From: Candidatus Poribacteria bacterium
GTDB lineage: Bacteria; Poribacteria; WGA-4E; WGA-3G
Length of the DNA stretch: 46,903 nucleotides
Direction of reading: 5' to 3'
NCBI GenBank assembly: GCA_022822085.1
Contig: JAJECK010000111.1
Span: 1 to 46,903 of the forward strand
The notes beneath the pieces were generated by a model. The model was not told the origin of the DNA and ran no database searches. It was given only the letters and a program-made list of their open reading frames with translations. This document shows, piece after piece, positions 8,155-17,681 of this stretch (the first letter of the stretch is position 1; each line of letters opens with the position of its first letter). Both the position numbers and the translations under genes were made by a program.

Positions 8155-9465
8155 ATGTTAAAACAGAAGCAGTTCATTGCAACAGTGTTAGTATGTTGTT
8201 TGTTGTTTGGTGTATTTGTTGTATCAATTTATGCGCTTAAAGCATCGAATTCGTTGACTAACATGTTCCCTGTAGGTAAACCTTTAGCAAGTTTCGAAAA
8301 ATTTCACGTTATTGCTCATGATTTAGATGAAATGGGAGATCTTGATGAAGAGTGTAAAGCCCAATTAGGGACAGGAATACGTTTAGCAGACTGGAATGAT
8401 ATTGTCCAGTATTACGAAACGGGTGGTTCACTTGAAGAATTTATTTCAGGCCTTAAGATGTCACAAAGAGATGATATGAATTTACCAGTTGATAATATTA
8501 ATATCGATACAATAGTTTTATATGATATTGATGAAAAGCGGGTGCTTCCGTATGCCCCTGGTGGTCATCGCATATCTTATAATGGAAATCCGCTCTGGGT
8601 AGATTCAGGCCGGCACTTCTTTGTGAGTAGACATGATCATATTAAACCACCCGGATTTTTGGAGCATAGCAATCTAAATGATTTCCAATTAACATTAGGA
8701 TCTTGGTATGGTCAAGGTGGATATGCACTCTGTTATGGCGAATTAAACTCAAAATTCAAGGATAAACCTTTAGCCAGTTTTGGTAATTTTCATGTCATTG
8801 AACATGACTTGCACGAATTGGCAGATCACGATGCTGAATGTAAAGCACAACTTGGTGAAAATGTACGTTTAGCAGACTGGAATGACATCGTAGCATACTA
8901 TGATTCTGGTGGCTCATTAGAAGATTTCATTATCGGTTTAAAAATGTCATTAAGAGATGATATGAAGGGAATATTTGAGACTGCTAAGAGATTAAGAAAG
9001 AACGTAGATACGGAAGATGATTTACAACAAACACCTGATTTAATTGGAAACGAATACCGTATTTCAAGAGATGGAAGTCTAAGATGGCAAGGCAATAGAC
9101 ACTATTTCGTAGGTAGACACGACCACCTAAAACCATTCGGTTTTTTGGATCATGACAATCTTAATAATTATCAATTAACACTCGGTTCCTGGTCCGGAAA
9201 GGGTGGGTTTGCACTCAGTTATGGCAAACTTATTGATATACCAATTTCGTTAAGTAAAACATTAAAGTCAACGATAGATATTCTCTCCATCCTTATTGTC
9301 TGTTGTTTGTTTATTGCGGCAGCATTAACTTCTATACATATACTCAAAATACCTAACTGGTTGATAGGTAAAAACTCTGTAGCGATTTCTCAAAATATAG
9401 AAAAGAAAAAGATTGAGATTGAGGAATTGCAAAAACTTCAAGAAAAAATATCAGATGAGGAATAA
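8155..9465 (+). CDS. Unrecognised membrane-anchored protein with two 156-residue repeats
   Basis: I do not recognise this 436-residue protein. A membrane segment at about residues 8-28 is followed by two tandem copies of one domain (about 42-197 and 203-359). Each begins KPLASF, continues HVI.HDL, ECKAQLG, RLADWNDIV, YY.(S/T)GGSLE.FI.GLKM, then ends FV.RHDH.KP, QLTLGSW and GG.AL.YG. A second membrane segment at about 373-395 precedes a charged, coiled-coil-like tail (412-436). The predicted topology puts both repeats outside the cytoplasm and both ends inside. The invariant RHDH and HD residues could bind metal, but this is only a guess. GAGG lies before the ATG, and the gene stands alone. 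Confidence 0.75.
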   Translation: MLKQKQFIATVLVCCLLFGVFVVSIYALKASNSLTNMFPVGKPLASFEKFHVIAHDLDEMGDLDEECKAQLGTGIRLADWNDIVQYYETGGSLEEFISGLKMSQRDDMNLPVDNINIDTIVLYDIDEKRVLPYAPGGHRISYNGNPLWVDSGRHFFVSRHDHIKPPGFLEHSNLNDFQLTLGSWYGQGGYALCYGELNSKFKDKPLASFGNFHVIEHDLHELADHDAECKAQLGENVRLADWNDIVAYYDSGGSLEDFIIGLKMSLRDDMKGIFETAKRLRKNVDTEDDLQQTPDLIGNEYRISRDGSLRWQGNRHYFVGRHDHLKPFGFLDHDNLNNYQLTLGSWSGKGGFALSYGKLIDIPISLSKTLKSTIDILSILIVCCLFIAAALTSIHILKIPNWLIGKNSVAISQNIEKKKIEIEELQKLQEKISDEE

Positions 9466-9557
9466 TTGAGAAACCGACTGTGTTACATTTGAATTAAGAA
9501 ATCAACATCCGAATATTGAGATGCTATCCTAATTAACATACTTTCATTTTTCTCCAA

Positions 9558-10046
9558 CTATTTCTCATCTAATACAAAGGGTGGACGATTGAACCTGCTA
9601 CGAATCTTATTTGCTCCAATATATACAACACGTATAGAAATAATACGTCGAGCAAGTCGTTTTTTACCAGGAAAGTCGCTGATTATCAATCCGGCTAAAA
9701 TAGTCAATAAACCTTGTCCGGGAACTCCAGGTAATGAAAGCAATGCACCTACAATAACAAGCAGTAAACCTATAAGGTTTTTCAGAATTGCAGTTAAAAA
9801 TCGTAATATAGGAATTCTAAAATTTCGTATTATGGGATTCCTAATAGGATGTATCTGTTTTGACTCTAGAAAATAGTCTGGTGGTAACATTGTAATTAAT
9901 ACTACACAACCGACTATGCTTAACACGAAAGACACACCAGAGAAAATCAAAAAAAATAACCAGTTATTAGCGATTAGATCCTTTAGGAACAAAATCCAAT
10001 CCAGGATTACATTCCAACAACTGTTCAGGGTATTTAGCAACCACAA
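9558..10046 (-). CDS. Small multi-pass membrane protein, PGPGW-like
   Basis: A 162-residue hydrophobic protein with membrane segments near residues 30-55 and 85-125. The stretch LSLPGVPGQGLLTILAGL followed by DFPGKKRLARR resembles conserved bacterial membrane proteins of the PGPGW type; function is unknown. The start appears to be TTG at 10046, preceded by GGAGAAG at a good distance. It begins 21 bases after the stop of the SDR gene, so the two probably share an mRNA. Confidence 0.65.
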   Translation of the reverse strand: MWLLNTLNSCWNVILDWILFLKDLIANNWLFFLIFSGVSFVLSIVGCVVLITMLPPDYFLESKQIHPIRNPIIRNFRIPILRFLTAILKNLIGLLLVIVGALLSLPGVPGQGLLTILAGLIISDFPGKKRLARRIISIRVVYIGANKIRSRFNRPPFVLDEK

Positions 10047-10067
10047 AGTAGTTCTTCTCCTACTATT

Positions 10068-10838
10068 CTATCTGCGTGATACCGCTCCACCATCAATCGT
10101 CAAGATATCACCGCTGATGTAGGCTGCATCGTCTGAAGCAAGAAATAACACAGCACCGATATAATCCCATACCGTTGCTCTTCGTTCAAGGGGTGCGTCT
10201 GATGGTGCTGGCAATAGTTCTGGAAGACTGTCATCCTCAGGTATATTTTGGGGAGCGTTCATTCCTGTAGGGGCACCACCACCCGGTGCAACAGCATTCA
10301 CTGTAATGCCGTGTGGTCGTAATTCCAATGCAAGACTTCGTGTTAATCTGTTTACTGCAGCTTTACTCACACAATAACTTAATACACCTACATGTGATTC
10401 TTCAGCAAAAATAGACGAATTATTTATAATTCTCCCCCGTATTCCTTGCGCAATCATTACCTTAGCCGCAGCTTGTGCACACAATAAACATCCCTTTACA
10501 TTCACTTCCATCACTCTGTCATAAGCCTCTGGTGTCAGCTCAAATAAGGTTTGTCTATTGATTATTCCAGCATTATTAAATAAAATGTCAATCTGTTGAT
10601 ATTTCTCTACTGTCGTATCAATTGCAGCTTGTACCTGTTTGGGATCAGTGACATCCAATGGAACAGCAATTGCTTCTCCTCCTTCTGATCTAATTACTGC
10701 TGCGACTGCATCAGCATTTCTACCACCTGCTACTACAACAGACGCACCTTCACGAGCAAATGCTAAACAGGCTGCCCGACCAATACCTAATGGTCCACCG
10801 CCGCCAGTGATGAATGCAACTCTATTTTTAAAACGCAT
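10068..10838 (-). CDS. Short-chain dehydrogenase/reductase (SDR)
   Basis: A classical 256-residue SDR, an NAD(P)-dependent oxidoreductase. The cofactor motif is GGGGPLGIGRA (residues 11-21), the NNAG motif is present (NNAGIIN), and the catalytic Ser, Tyr and Lys appear in NNSSIF and SYCVSKAA. The C-terminus ends SGDILTIDGG, typical of FabG- and glucose-dehydrogenase-like members. The substrate is not determined. GAGG precedes the ATG and a TGGTATAAT element lies upstream. Confidence 0.9.
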   Translation of the reverse strand: MRFKNRVAFITGGGGPLGIGRAACLAFAREGASVVVAGGRNADAVAAVIRSEGGEAIAVPLDVTDPKQVQAAIDTTVEKYQQIDILFNNAGIINRQTLFELTPEAYDRVMEVNVKGCLLCAQAAAKVMIAQGIRGRIINNSSIFAEESHVGVLSYCVSKAAVNRLTRSLALELRPHGITVNAVAPGGGAPTGMNAPQNIPEDDSLPELLPAPSDAPLERRATVWDYIGAVLFLASDDAAYISGDILTIDGGAVSRR

Positions 10839-10870
10839 ATATTCCTCATTATGGACGACAATACTGAGTC

Positions 10871-10879
10871 ATTATACCA
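10871..10879 (-). promoter_or_regulatory. Extended -10 element upstream of the SDR gene
   Basis: Reading on the minus strand, TGGTATAAT (extended -10) ends at 10871, about 33 bases before the SDR start. No consensus -35 is seen at 17 bases. Confidence 0.4.
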
Positions 10880-10944
10880 TAACAGTCAACTGATGTGAAA
10901 TGTAAATTCAATGATACAATAGAAAATTCTATTTATGACTTCAC

Positions 10945-10980
10945 ATAAAAAATGTCCAACAACCAGAGCTGGACATTTAG
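10945..10980 (-). terminator. Terminator after the VOC gene
   Basis: AAATGTCCA (10950-10958) pairs with TGGACATTT (10970-10978). On the minus strand the stem runs into TTTTTT, the pattern of a Rho-independent terminator for the VOC gene. Confidence 0.7.
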
Positions 10981-11037
10981 AATTTTAGAGGTGAAATATA
11001 AAATAAGTAATTATATAAAATAGATTATGGATAATTC

Positions 11038-11454
11038 CTATGAGTGATCGGAGAGGATATCCCATGTAATGCCAAATTTGTCTATACATTTGCCGTAATA
11101 GGAACCCCAGAACACATCCCCCATCGGCATTACGACTTTACCACCATCGGATATTTTAGAAAAGATTTCGTCCGCGTGTTTCCTACTATCTGCATTATAA
11201 CAGAGTGAGAAGTTGTTCCCAACTTTTGGCGGGGGTCCGAAAGATGAACAGGTATCACTACCCATCAATACATTTGAACCTATTGGAAGTGAGACGTGCA
11301 TAATACGATCAAGGTCTTCATCAGCAATTTCCATTTCTTCTGGACCTTCTCTAAAAGTGGAAATCCTGATAAATTCATTACCGAAAACAGAACTATAGAA
11401 TTCAAATGCTTCTCGACATTCTCCATTAAAGTGTAAGTATGGATTAAGTGTCAT
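11038..11454 (-). CDS. VOC family protein (PhnB/glyoxalase-like)
   Basis: A 138-residue protein of the vicinal oxygen chelate superfamily. It opens with LNPYLHFNGECREAFEFY, the usual start of PhnB- and DUF1338-like VOC proteins, and ends with a second half-repeat (MPMGDVFWGSYYGKCIDKFG). VOC members include isomerases, glyoxalases and antibiotic-binding proteins, and many PhnB-like ones have no proven activity. The gene is preceded by AGGAGATAATA and stands alone between two terminable units. Confidence 0.85.
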   Translation of the reverse strand: MTLNPYLHFNGECREAFEFYSSVFGNEFIRISTFREGPEEMEIADEDLDRIMHVSLPIGSNVLMGSDTCSSFGPPPKVGNNFSLCYNADSRKHADEIFSKISDGGKVVMPMGDVFWGSYYGKCIDKFGITWDILSDHS

Positions 11455-11597
11455 TATTATCTCCTAAATATGCATTATTTTTTTTTAATATGAGGTGAGA
11501 TTCCTAACATTACATAACACGTTTAGGAGAGTATATCGGTTTCAACTTGAAAATGTATTAAACAGAAGAATCTTGAAAACCATATCAGCTGTAATAT

Positions 11598-12455
11598 TCA
11601 TTCTTCCTCTGGCACTGGCAGGACATCCCGTTCAACTTCATGTACTTTATCAGGATAAGTCTCACCCCGTACCCACATCACAGGTTGTCCCCTATATGTT
11701 CCATTACCCTTTGCCCATTCAGCTTTTGCACTTAGGTAATGTATGACATAACTTCGCCTGAACCGAAGACTATGATTATCCGTACTTTTGTGTAATAGAT
11801 GGCTGTGAAACCAGACAACAGCCCCAGGTGGCACTTCAACTGCTACACCATCTTCGTCACGTGCACCGCGTGCAAGTTTAAATTCACGTTGTTGTGAACC
11901 TTCAAGGTCATCATGTTCATGTATGTTATTTTTATGGCTTCCCGGTATCACATAAAGGCATCCGTTATCACGATCTGCTGCATCTATTGCCGTCCAAGTA
12001 CCGATAGTTGTTTCAGTATTAAATCTATTTCGAAAATAGAACATATCTTGATGCCACGGAAATCCGAGACCAATCTTTGGTGCTTTCCATATAAATAAAT
12101 TGTTAATTCCAAGAAGATCAGGTCCCATTATATCAACAATTGGGTCGGTTAATCGAGTATCGCGTACTCGTGCAAGAAATTCTGGCACATAACAACTCGG
12201 ATGGTGTATCTTATGCATCGCATAAATGCCTTGTTCATTTAACTTCCCATCTCGGACAAGGGCGTTCTGATCAATATGCGCTGATGGAAATAGACGTATT
12301 CTATCTACAATATCTTCCGCAACTTGACGCAGCGCATCGTTTTCCTCATGATTGAATACATCTTGTCTGATGAGATATCCGTTTTCATTCCAAAAAGAAA
12401 GTTCGTCAGCGGATAAACCATAACTTGATTTGTCTGACACAGTATTCGTGCTCAT
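11598..12455 (-). CDS. Phytanoyl-CoA dioxygenase (PhyH) family protein
   Basis: The second PhyH gene in the window, 285 residues. The Fe(II) ligands are His135-x-Asp137 (PWHQDMFYF) and His222 (LLHKSTDNHS); Arg233/234 (RFRRSYV) is the likely 2-oxoglutarate anchor. It shares only family motifs with the genes at 2195 and 31,711, so it is not a recent duplicate. GAGGAG precedes the ATG. It diverges from an Ldh-family dehydrogenase and a transporter gene, which may mean a shared catabolic role, but no substrate is visible. Confidence 0.87.
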   Translation of the reverse strand: MSTNTVSDKSSYGLSADELSFWNENGYLIRQDVFNHEENDALRQVAEDIVDRIRLFPSAHIDQNALVRDGKLNEQGIYAMHKIHHPSCYVPEFLARVRDTRLTDPIVDIMGPDLLGINNLFIWKAPKIGLGFPWHQDMFYFRNRFNTETTIGTWTAIDAADRDNGCLYVIPGSHKNNIHEHDDLEGSQQREFKLARGARDEDGVAVEVPPGAVVWFHSHLLHKSTDNHSLRFRRSYVIHYLSAKAEWAKGNGTYRGQPVMWVRGETYPDKVHEVERDVLPVPEEE

Positions 12456-12521
12456 TATTTCTCCTCTATCAAAATTGATTGAACATAATTGAAATATAAT
12501 TCTGTTATTTTTTCTACATTG

Positions 12522-12550
12522 ATAGTATCATTTTTACTAAATTTAGTCAA
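12522..12550 (-). promoter_or_regulatory. Putative promoter of the PhyH gene (minus strand)
   Basis: On the minus strand TTGACT (12550-12545) and TACTAT (12527-12522) are 17 bases apart. Called by eye. Confidence 0.4.
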
Positions 12551-12604
12551 ATGATGTATGCGTTAGGTTGGGTAATTAGTTTTCAATAACCCTGGAAATA
12601 GTCC

Positions 12605-12633
12605 TTGATTCATTGCAACCTATTTGGTAAAAT
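12605..12633 (+). promoter_or_regulatory. Putative promoter of the Ldh-family gene
   Basis: TTGATT (12605-12610) and TAAAAT (12628-12633), with a TGG extension, are 17 bases apart. The leader to the ATG at 12664 would be about 24 bases. Confidence 0.5.
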
Positions 12634-12663
12634 GCCAACATATTCATAATTATAGAGGATTTT

Positions 12664-13692
12664 ATGCAAGAGATAGTAGTAGATGGTGTCCAGTTACACA
12701 ATTTTGCTCGGGGACTCTGTGAAAAAGCAGGGCTCTCATCAGATGACGCTGAACTGATGGCAAAACTACAGGTACAAACCGATCTGCGTGGTGTCCATTC
12801 TCATGGAACACGTGCATTACCGGGCTATCTGAACCTGGTGCTTGATGGGAAGTTAAACCCAAAACCAGAACTCCGAATTGTAACTGAAGGACCAGGTTAC
12901 GCAGTAATTGATGGAGATAACGGAATGGGACATCTGGCAAGTACTCTTGCTATGGAAACTGCGATTGAAAAAGCTAAAACAACAGGTGTTGCAGCTGCTG
13001 GGGTTCATAATGCAGGACATTTCGGGGCAGCGGCTTGTTATGCTCTTATGGCAGCCGAAAATCAGATGATTGGGTTTTCAACGACGAATACGGGTAGACC
13101 CTCTGTGGCAGCACCTGGTAGTGCTGAAGCAGTCGTAGGAAACAACGCTTTTAGTTACGCATTGCCAACTGGGCACGGACATCCCATCGTATTAGATATG
13201 GCGTGTGGTGTATCCTCATGGGGAAAGATTGGAACGTTCCGTATGTACGGCAAACCGATACCTGACGGGTGGCTATTAGACGGGACGGGTAAACCAAGTA
13301 CCGACCCAAATCAAGGCAGCTTATTAGCACCCGCTGCCGGGCCAAGAGGCTACGGCTTAGCTCTGATAATGGGTATATTAGCGGGACCTCTCTCTGGTGG
13401 AATGATGACAATCAACAAAACCATCACCACATCTGAACACTTCTTTATCGCCATGAACATTGAATGTTTCACCGATTATGATATGTTTATCTCCGAAGTT
13501 GATCACGGAATTCAGGCAATTCACAATGCGAAAACTGCGGAGGGTGTGGAACAAGTATATCTCCCCGGTGAAATTGAATGGAACAACTACAATAAATGGA
13601 TAGAGAGCGGCATTCCTATACACATTGACCATTTACGCAGTCTCGCAAACATCGCAGAGAAATTAGATATTAACATTTTTTGGGAGTGGTAA
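12664..13692 (+). CDS. Ldh/malate dehydrogenase (YlbC/YiaK-type) family oxidoreductase
   Basis: A 342-residue NAD(P)-dependent dehydrogenase of the malate/L-lactate/ureidoglycolate family, which is unrelated to classical Rossmann LDH. Conserved segments include GVHSHGTRALPGYL, DGDNGMGH, the catalytic-region HNAGHFGAAACYA, STTNTGRPSVAAPGS and VLDMACGV. The family reduces or oxidises 2-keto/2-hydroxy acids. GAGG lies upstream of the ATG and a promoter at 12605-12633. The transporter gene follows after three bases, so the pair probably handles an imported compound or shares regulation. Confidence 0.9.
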   Translation: MQEIVVDGVQLHNFARGLCEKAGLSSDDAELMAKLQVQTDLRGVHSHGTRALPGYLNLVLDGKLNPKPELRIVTEGPGYAVIDGDNGMGHLASTLAMETAIEKAKTTGVAAAGVHNAGHFGAAACYALMAAENQMIGFSTTNTGRPSVAAPGSAEAVVGNNAFSYALPTGHGHPIVLDMACGVSSWGKIGTFRMYGKPIPDGWLLDGTGKPSTDPNQGSLLAPAAGPRGYGLALIMGILAGPLSGGMMTINKTITTSEHFFIAMNIECFTDYDMFISEVDHGIQAIHNAKTAEGVEQVYLPGEIEWNNYNKWIESGIPIHIDHLRSLANIAEKLDINIFWEW

Positions 13693-13695
13693 TCT

Positions 13696-15210
13696 ATGGA
13701 TGAAGCGAATGAACGTGTAGAAGAAATGGATGAACATGTGGATGGTGGCACACTTCCCGATTGGGAAGTCCGAGAACTCCCTGCACCACCACAATATCAA
13801 TTTGGTAAAGCATTTAGAAACATATTAGGCCCAGGAATAATTGCTTTAGGGGCTTCAATCGGCAGTGGAGAATGGTTATTAGGACCAGCAATTACGGCTC
13901 AATATGGTGGTACTTTACTTTGGATTGCTACCATTGCAATCATATTGCAATCTGTTCTAAACACAGAATCAATCCGTTACACGTTGTATACGGGCGAACC
14001 GATGTTGAGTGGTTACATGCGGTGTAAACCTGGTCCGCGATTCTGGGCTGTTTTCTATTCAAGTGTTGACTTTTTCAGCATTTGGCCTGGTTGGGCAATG
14101 GCAGCTGCAACTGCACTCGCAGCTGCATGGATAGGAAGAATGCCAGTGGAAGCTGACCAAAATACTGTCCGTATCTTTGCATACATAATCTTCTTTGCGT
14201 GCTTAGCTATTATAATGTTTGGAGGAAAGATATACAATGCACTTGAAAAGGTTTTACTTTTCATGGTTGTATGGATTGTAGGTTATCTGGTCATCGTAGA
14301 TTTAATCCTTGTCTCACCAAGAGTATGGTGGACTGTCATTAAAGGTTTCTTTAGTTTCGGGGCATTACCCCCTGAAGTCCAGAGCGGAAACTTTGATTGG
14401 CTACTACTTGGTGCATTTGCCGCGTATGCTGGAGCCGGCGGTTTAGGTAACATCACTATATCAAACTATGTCCGAGACAAAGGTTGGGGTATGAGTAGTT
14501 TGGTTGGTGCAATTCCATCTATCATTGGTGGGCAAAAGGTTACACTCTCACACTTCGGAAAAGTGTTTAGAATTTCACCAGATAATATAAACAAGTTCAA
14601 AGAGTGGTGGAAATATGTTAGATTTGAACAGTATTATATCTGGGTCATTGGGTGCTTCGTAGGATTAGCATTACCTGCAATGTTAACACTTGAATATGTG
14701 CCTTTAGGAAAAGAGATGGATCAGTGGGCTGCGGCAGGATTTCAAGCTGATGGACTCGCACAAAGAGGTGGTAGAGTCATGTGGTACCTCACGCTATTAT
14801 GCGGGTTTTGGGTGCTTTTTTCAACACAACTCGGTAGTGTGGACGGTGTGCCACGTCGGTTTACAGATATTATTTGGACAGGTTTTAGAAGTGCAAGGAA
14901 AATGGACGATCACAATGCAAAGTGGATCTACTATCCGATTGTTCTCACGTATGTCCTCTGGGGTGTCATCGCAATGTATTTAGCAAAACCATTATTGATG
15001 ATTATCGTGTCAGCAACTATAGGTGGATATCAATTGGTCATGTGTTCAATCCACACCTTATATGTAAACCGCAAATTCTTACCGAAGGAGATCCAACCAC
15101 CAATATATAAACAGATTGGACTGATATTGTGTGCATTATTCTATTCAATCTTTGGCACAATCACGGTATACAAACAAGTAATTGTAAAGTATATTCTACC
15201 CATGTTCTAA
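13696..15210 (+). CDS. Nramp-like divalent-metal-transporter family protein, non-canonical site
   Basis: A 504-residue protein with about eleven membrane segments and the Nramp/LeuT-like layout. TM1 begins near residue 45 with GPGIIALGASIGSGEWLLG. The canonical TM1 DPGN metal-binding motif is absent, replaced by SIGSGEW, and the TM6 MPHN motif is also absent (GGLGNITISNYV). The protein may therefore not carry Mn2+ or Fe2+. Distant Nramp relatives with altered sites include Mg2+ and Al3+ carriers; other solutes are possible. The first 35 residues are acidic and cytoplasmic. It is coupled to the Ldh-family gene with a three-base gap. Confidence 0.8.
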   Translation: MDEANERVEEMDEHVDGGTLPDWEVRELPAPPQYQFGKAFRNILGPGIIALGASIGSGEWLLGPAITAQYGGTLLWIATIAIILQSVLNTESIRYTLYTGEPMLSGYMRCKPGPRFWAVFYSSVDFFSIWPGWAMAAATALAAAWIGRMPVEADQNTVRIFAYIIFFACLAIIMFGGKIYNALEKVLLFMVVWIVGYLVIVDLILVSPRVWWTVIKGFFSFGALPPEVQSGNFDWLLLGAFAAYAGAGGLGNITISNYVRDKGWGMSSLVGAIPSIIGGQKVTLSHFGKVFRISPDNINKFKEWWKYVRFEQYYIWVIGCFVGLALPAMLTLEYVPLGKEMDQWAAAGFQADGLAQRGGRVMWYLTLLCGFWVLFSTQLGSVDGVPRRFTDIIWTGFRSARKMDDHNAKWIYYPIVLTYVLWGVIAMYLAKPLLMIIVSATIGGYQLVMCSIHTLYVNRKFLPKEIQPPIYKQIGLILCALFYSIFGTITVYKQVIVKYILPMF

Positions 15211-15246
15211 TACAGTAAAACAGAAGAATTATACATATCAGCAATT

Positions 15247-16758
15247 TTAAGCATATTCAGCAATAATTGCTTTTGTTAAGCTTTCTATAGTTGCTTCTTT
15301 CGCTACCAAATCAACACGTACCCCGTGTTCCTCAGCAGTTGCTTTAGTTGTGGGACCGATAACAGCAACCTTAACATTTCTCAGAAAATCTTTTGCAGTG
15401 TGTTTAGGAAACATCTCGAGGAAATTGGTAACGGTTGAGGAACTGGTAAATGTGACGACATCGATTCTGCCATCTGATAGGTCTTTCTGAATAACTTTAC
15501 TGCATTCGCAATGCACTTTGACAGTCCCGTAAAGAGAAAAGTCATCAACTATAGCACCTTTCTGATGCAATGCATTCAGCAGGTCTGCAGTTGCGATTTT
15601 TGCTCTCGGTAGCAGAATCTTCTTATCGTCTATATCGCTAATTTCTGCGGCGATAACACTGCCACGAGATTGAGACGGAACAAAATCGGGTGTAATTCCG
15701 ATGCTGTTTAATGCCGCAACTGTTTTCGGTCCCACAGCACAGATGTTGCAGCCATCGAATGCACGCGCGTCCATTCCTTTATCCAGAAGGTGTTGATAGT
15801 ATATCTCAACAGCATTCACACTCGTAAATATCACCCAATCATATTCCTTAGGAGAAGGGACATCTGAACTTTGATGCTCAAGAGGAACAATCTCAATGGT
15901 TGGGAATTGAATCACTTCTGCTCCATTTTCTTCAAGCATCTCAGAAAATTCGCTTGCTTGTGCTCGGGCACGAGTTACAAGGATACGTTTGCCGAATAGT
16001 GGCTTATTCTCAAACCACCGTAGTTGTTCGCGTAAACTGTTCACCTCACCGACAACGATTATAGCAGGACTTGTCAGTTGTGCAGCTTCAATTTTTTCTA
16101 CAATGTCTGCAAGTGTGCCTTGAACCACAAACTGTTGTGGAGTCGTTCCAACACGAACCAAACTCACGGGTGTATTTGCATCTCGTCCATACCTCGTAAG
16201 TCTATCAACAATCTGACTAAGATGTGCCACTCCCATATAGACTACAAGCGTATCTACGCCTTTCGCGAGATACTCCCATTTGATATTGGAATCGGGATGT
16301 AGTGCTGCCGAGTGTCCTGTAACAAAAGCAACCGATGAGGCATAGTCACGATGCGTAACCGGTATGCCTGCATAAGCAGATGCTGCAACGGCAGAAGTGA
16401 CACCCGGAACGACTTCAAACGGTATACCTGCTTCCACAAGTGCCATCGCTTCCTCTCCGCCACGGCCGAAGATATACGGGTCACCACCCTTTAGACGAAC
16501 AACGACTTTACCTGCCTTGGCATGATGTATTAGTAATTTGTTGAGTTCAGCTTGTCGTGTCGCACGAATTCTGGGGTCAGGTGCTTTTATCTTTTCGGTG
16601 TGCGGTGGACAATGCTCAAGCAATACATCATTTAATAACAGATCGTAGATGACGACATCTGCCTTTTGCAGACATTCTAAACCCCTTACGGTGATAAGTT
16701 TCTTATCACCAGGACCGGCACCTACAATATAAACAATACCCTTTTGTTTTGAGATCAT
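15247..16758 (-). CDS. cobA-hemD: Uroporphyrinogen-III C-methyltransferase / uroporphyrinogen-III synthase fusion
   Basis: A 503-residue two-domain enzyme. Residues about 1-250 are the SAM-dependent methyltransferase (SUMT), with [15 protein letters not shown] near the start and [17 protein letters not shown]; it converts uroporphyrinogen III to precorrin-2. Residues about 255-503 are HemD, starting [15 protein letters not shown], which closes and rearranges hydroxymethylbilane to uroporphyrinogen III. The CobA-HemD fusion is known in several anaerobic and environmental phyla. The start overlaps the hemC stop as ATGA, showing translational coupling. It is the last gene of the cluster and is convergent with the Nramp-like gene; no clear terminator is seen in the 36-base gap. 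Confidence 0.93.
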   Translation of the reverse strand: MISKQKGIVYIVGAGPGDKKLITVRGLECLQKADVVIYDLLLNDVLLEHCPPHTEKIKAPDPRIRATRQAELNKLLIHHAKAGKVVVRLKGGDPYIFGRGGEEAMALVEAGIPFEVVPGVTSAVAASAYAGIPVTHRDYASSVAFVTGHSAALHPDSNIKWEYLAKGVDTLVVYMGVAHLSQIVDRLTRYGRDANTPVSLVRVGTTPQQFVVQGTLADIVEKIEAAQLTSPAIIVVGEVNSLREQLRWFENKPLFGKRILVTRARAQASEFSEMLEENGAEVIQFPTIEIVPLEHQSSDVPSPKEYDWVIFTSVNAVEIYYQHLLDKGMDARAFDGCNICAVGPKTVAALNSIGITPDFVPSQSRGSVIAAEISDIDDKKILLPRAKIATADLLNALHQKGAIVDDFSLYGTVKVHCECSKVIQKDLSDGRIDVVTFTSSSTVTNFLEMFPKHTAKDFLRNVKVAVIGPTTKATAEEHGVRVDLVAKEATIESLTKAIIAEYA

Positions 16759-17681
16759 AGTTGATTATTTGTTGCTTTCAAAAGGTCACTTGCACCGCTA
16801 TCAAGCAATTTTTCAACAACAATTTTCCCTAATTGTTGAGGACTTTCTATATTTCCAGATGCTCTTTCCACAATTCGCAATTTACCCTCTGGATGGCATA
16901 CAGCTGCAATAAGTGAAAGTTCATCATTCTTATGTTTGGCATAAGCACCGATAGGCAGTTGACATCCTCCACCGAGGCATTCCAACACTGTTCTCTCCGC
17001 TGTAATTTCAGCAGTAGTTGTAGCATTATTCAGAGGAGCACACAGTTTTTCAATTACATTATCATTCTCACGCGCTTCAATTGCAAGTGCTCCCTGTCCA
17101 ACGGCAGGCACCATCTGCTCTACATCAAAATATTGTGTGATAATATCATCATTTAGCAGTCGTTTTATCCCAGCAGCAGCAAGTATAATCCCATCAAGGT
17201 CGGTTTCTTGAAGTTTCCGCAATCGCGTATCCACATTCCCACGCACATCAACCACATGTAAATCAGAACGGAGACAAAGGAGTTGTGCTTTTCGGCGGGG
17301 ACTTGTGGTGCCGATTTTCGCACCATTGTGTAATTCCTCTAATGTAACATCAGTAGATGTAATAAGCACATCACGCGGATCCTCGCGTGATGGGATTGCA
17401 GCGATTTGAAGTCCGTCCGGTAATTCTGTGGGAAGATCTTTGAGACTATGTACAGCAAGGTCTATCTCACCATTCAGAAGGGCAGTTTCTATCTCTTTAG
17501 TAAAAACACCTTTACCAAGTCCCACTAAAGAACGATTTTGGATGGTGTCACCAGTGGTTTTGATTATCTTTATGATTATTTCAACAGTGGGAAAGTGGTT
17601 GGATAACTGATGTTTAACATATTTTGTTTGCCAGAGAGCGAGTTGACTACCACGCGTGCCAATTGTAACAGAGCTGGTCAT
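16755..17681 (-). CDS. hemC: Hydroxymethylbilane synthase HemC
   Basis: HemC polymerises four porphobilinogens into hydroxymethylbilane. The 308-residue protein has GTRGSQLALWQTKY at the N-terminus, HSLKDLPTELPDG, RRKAQLL, and the dipyrromethane-cofactor cysteine in LECLGGGCQLPIGAY. Both ends overlap neighbours by four bases (hemA stop and cobA-hemD start), so the three genes are tightly coupled. Length and motifs are normal. Confidence 0.95.
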   Translation of the reverse strand: MTSSVTIGTRGSQLALWQTKYVKHQLSNHFPTVEIIIKIIKTTGDTIQNRSLVGLGKGVFTKEIETALLNGEIDLAVHSLKDLPTELPDGLQIAAIPSREDPRDVLITSTDVTLEELHNGAKIGTTSPRRKAQLLCLRSDLHVVDVRGNVDTRLRKLQETDLDGIILAAAGIKRLLNDDIITQYFDVEQMVPAVGQGALAIEARENDNVIEKLCAPLNNATTTAEITAERTVLECLGGGCQLPIGAYAKHKNDELSLIAAVCHPEGKLRIVERASGNIESPQQLGKIVVEKLLDSGASDLLKATNNQL

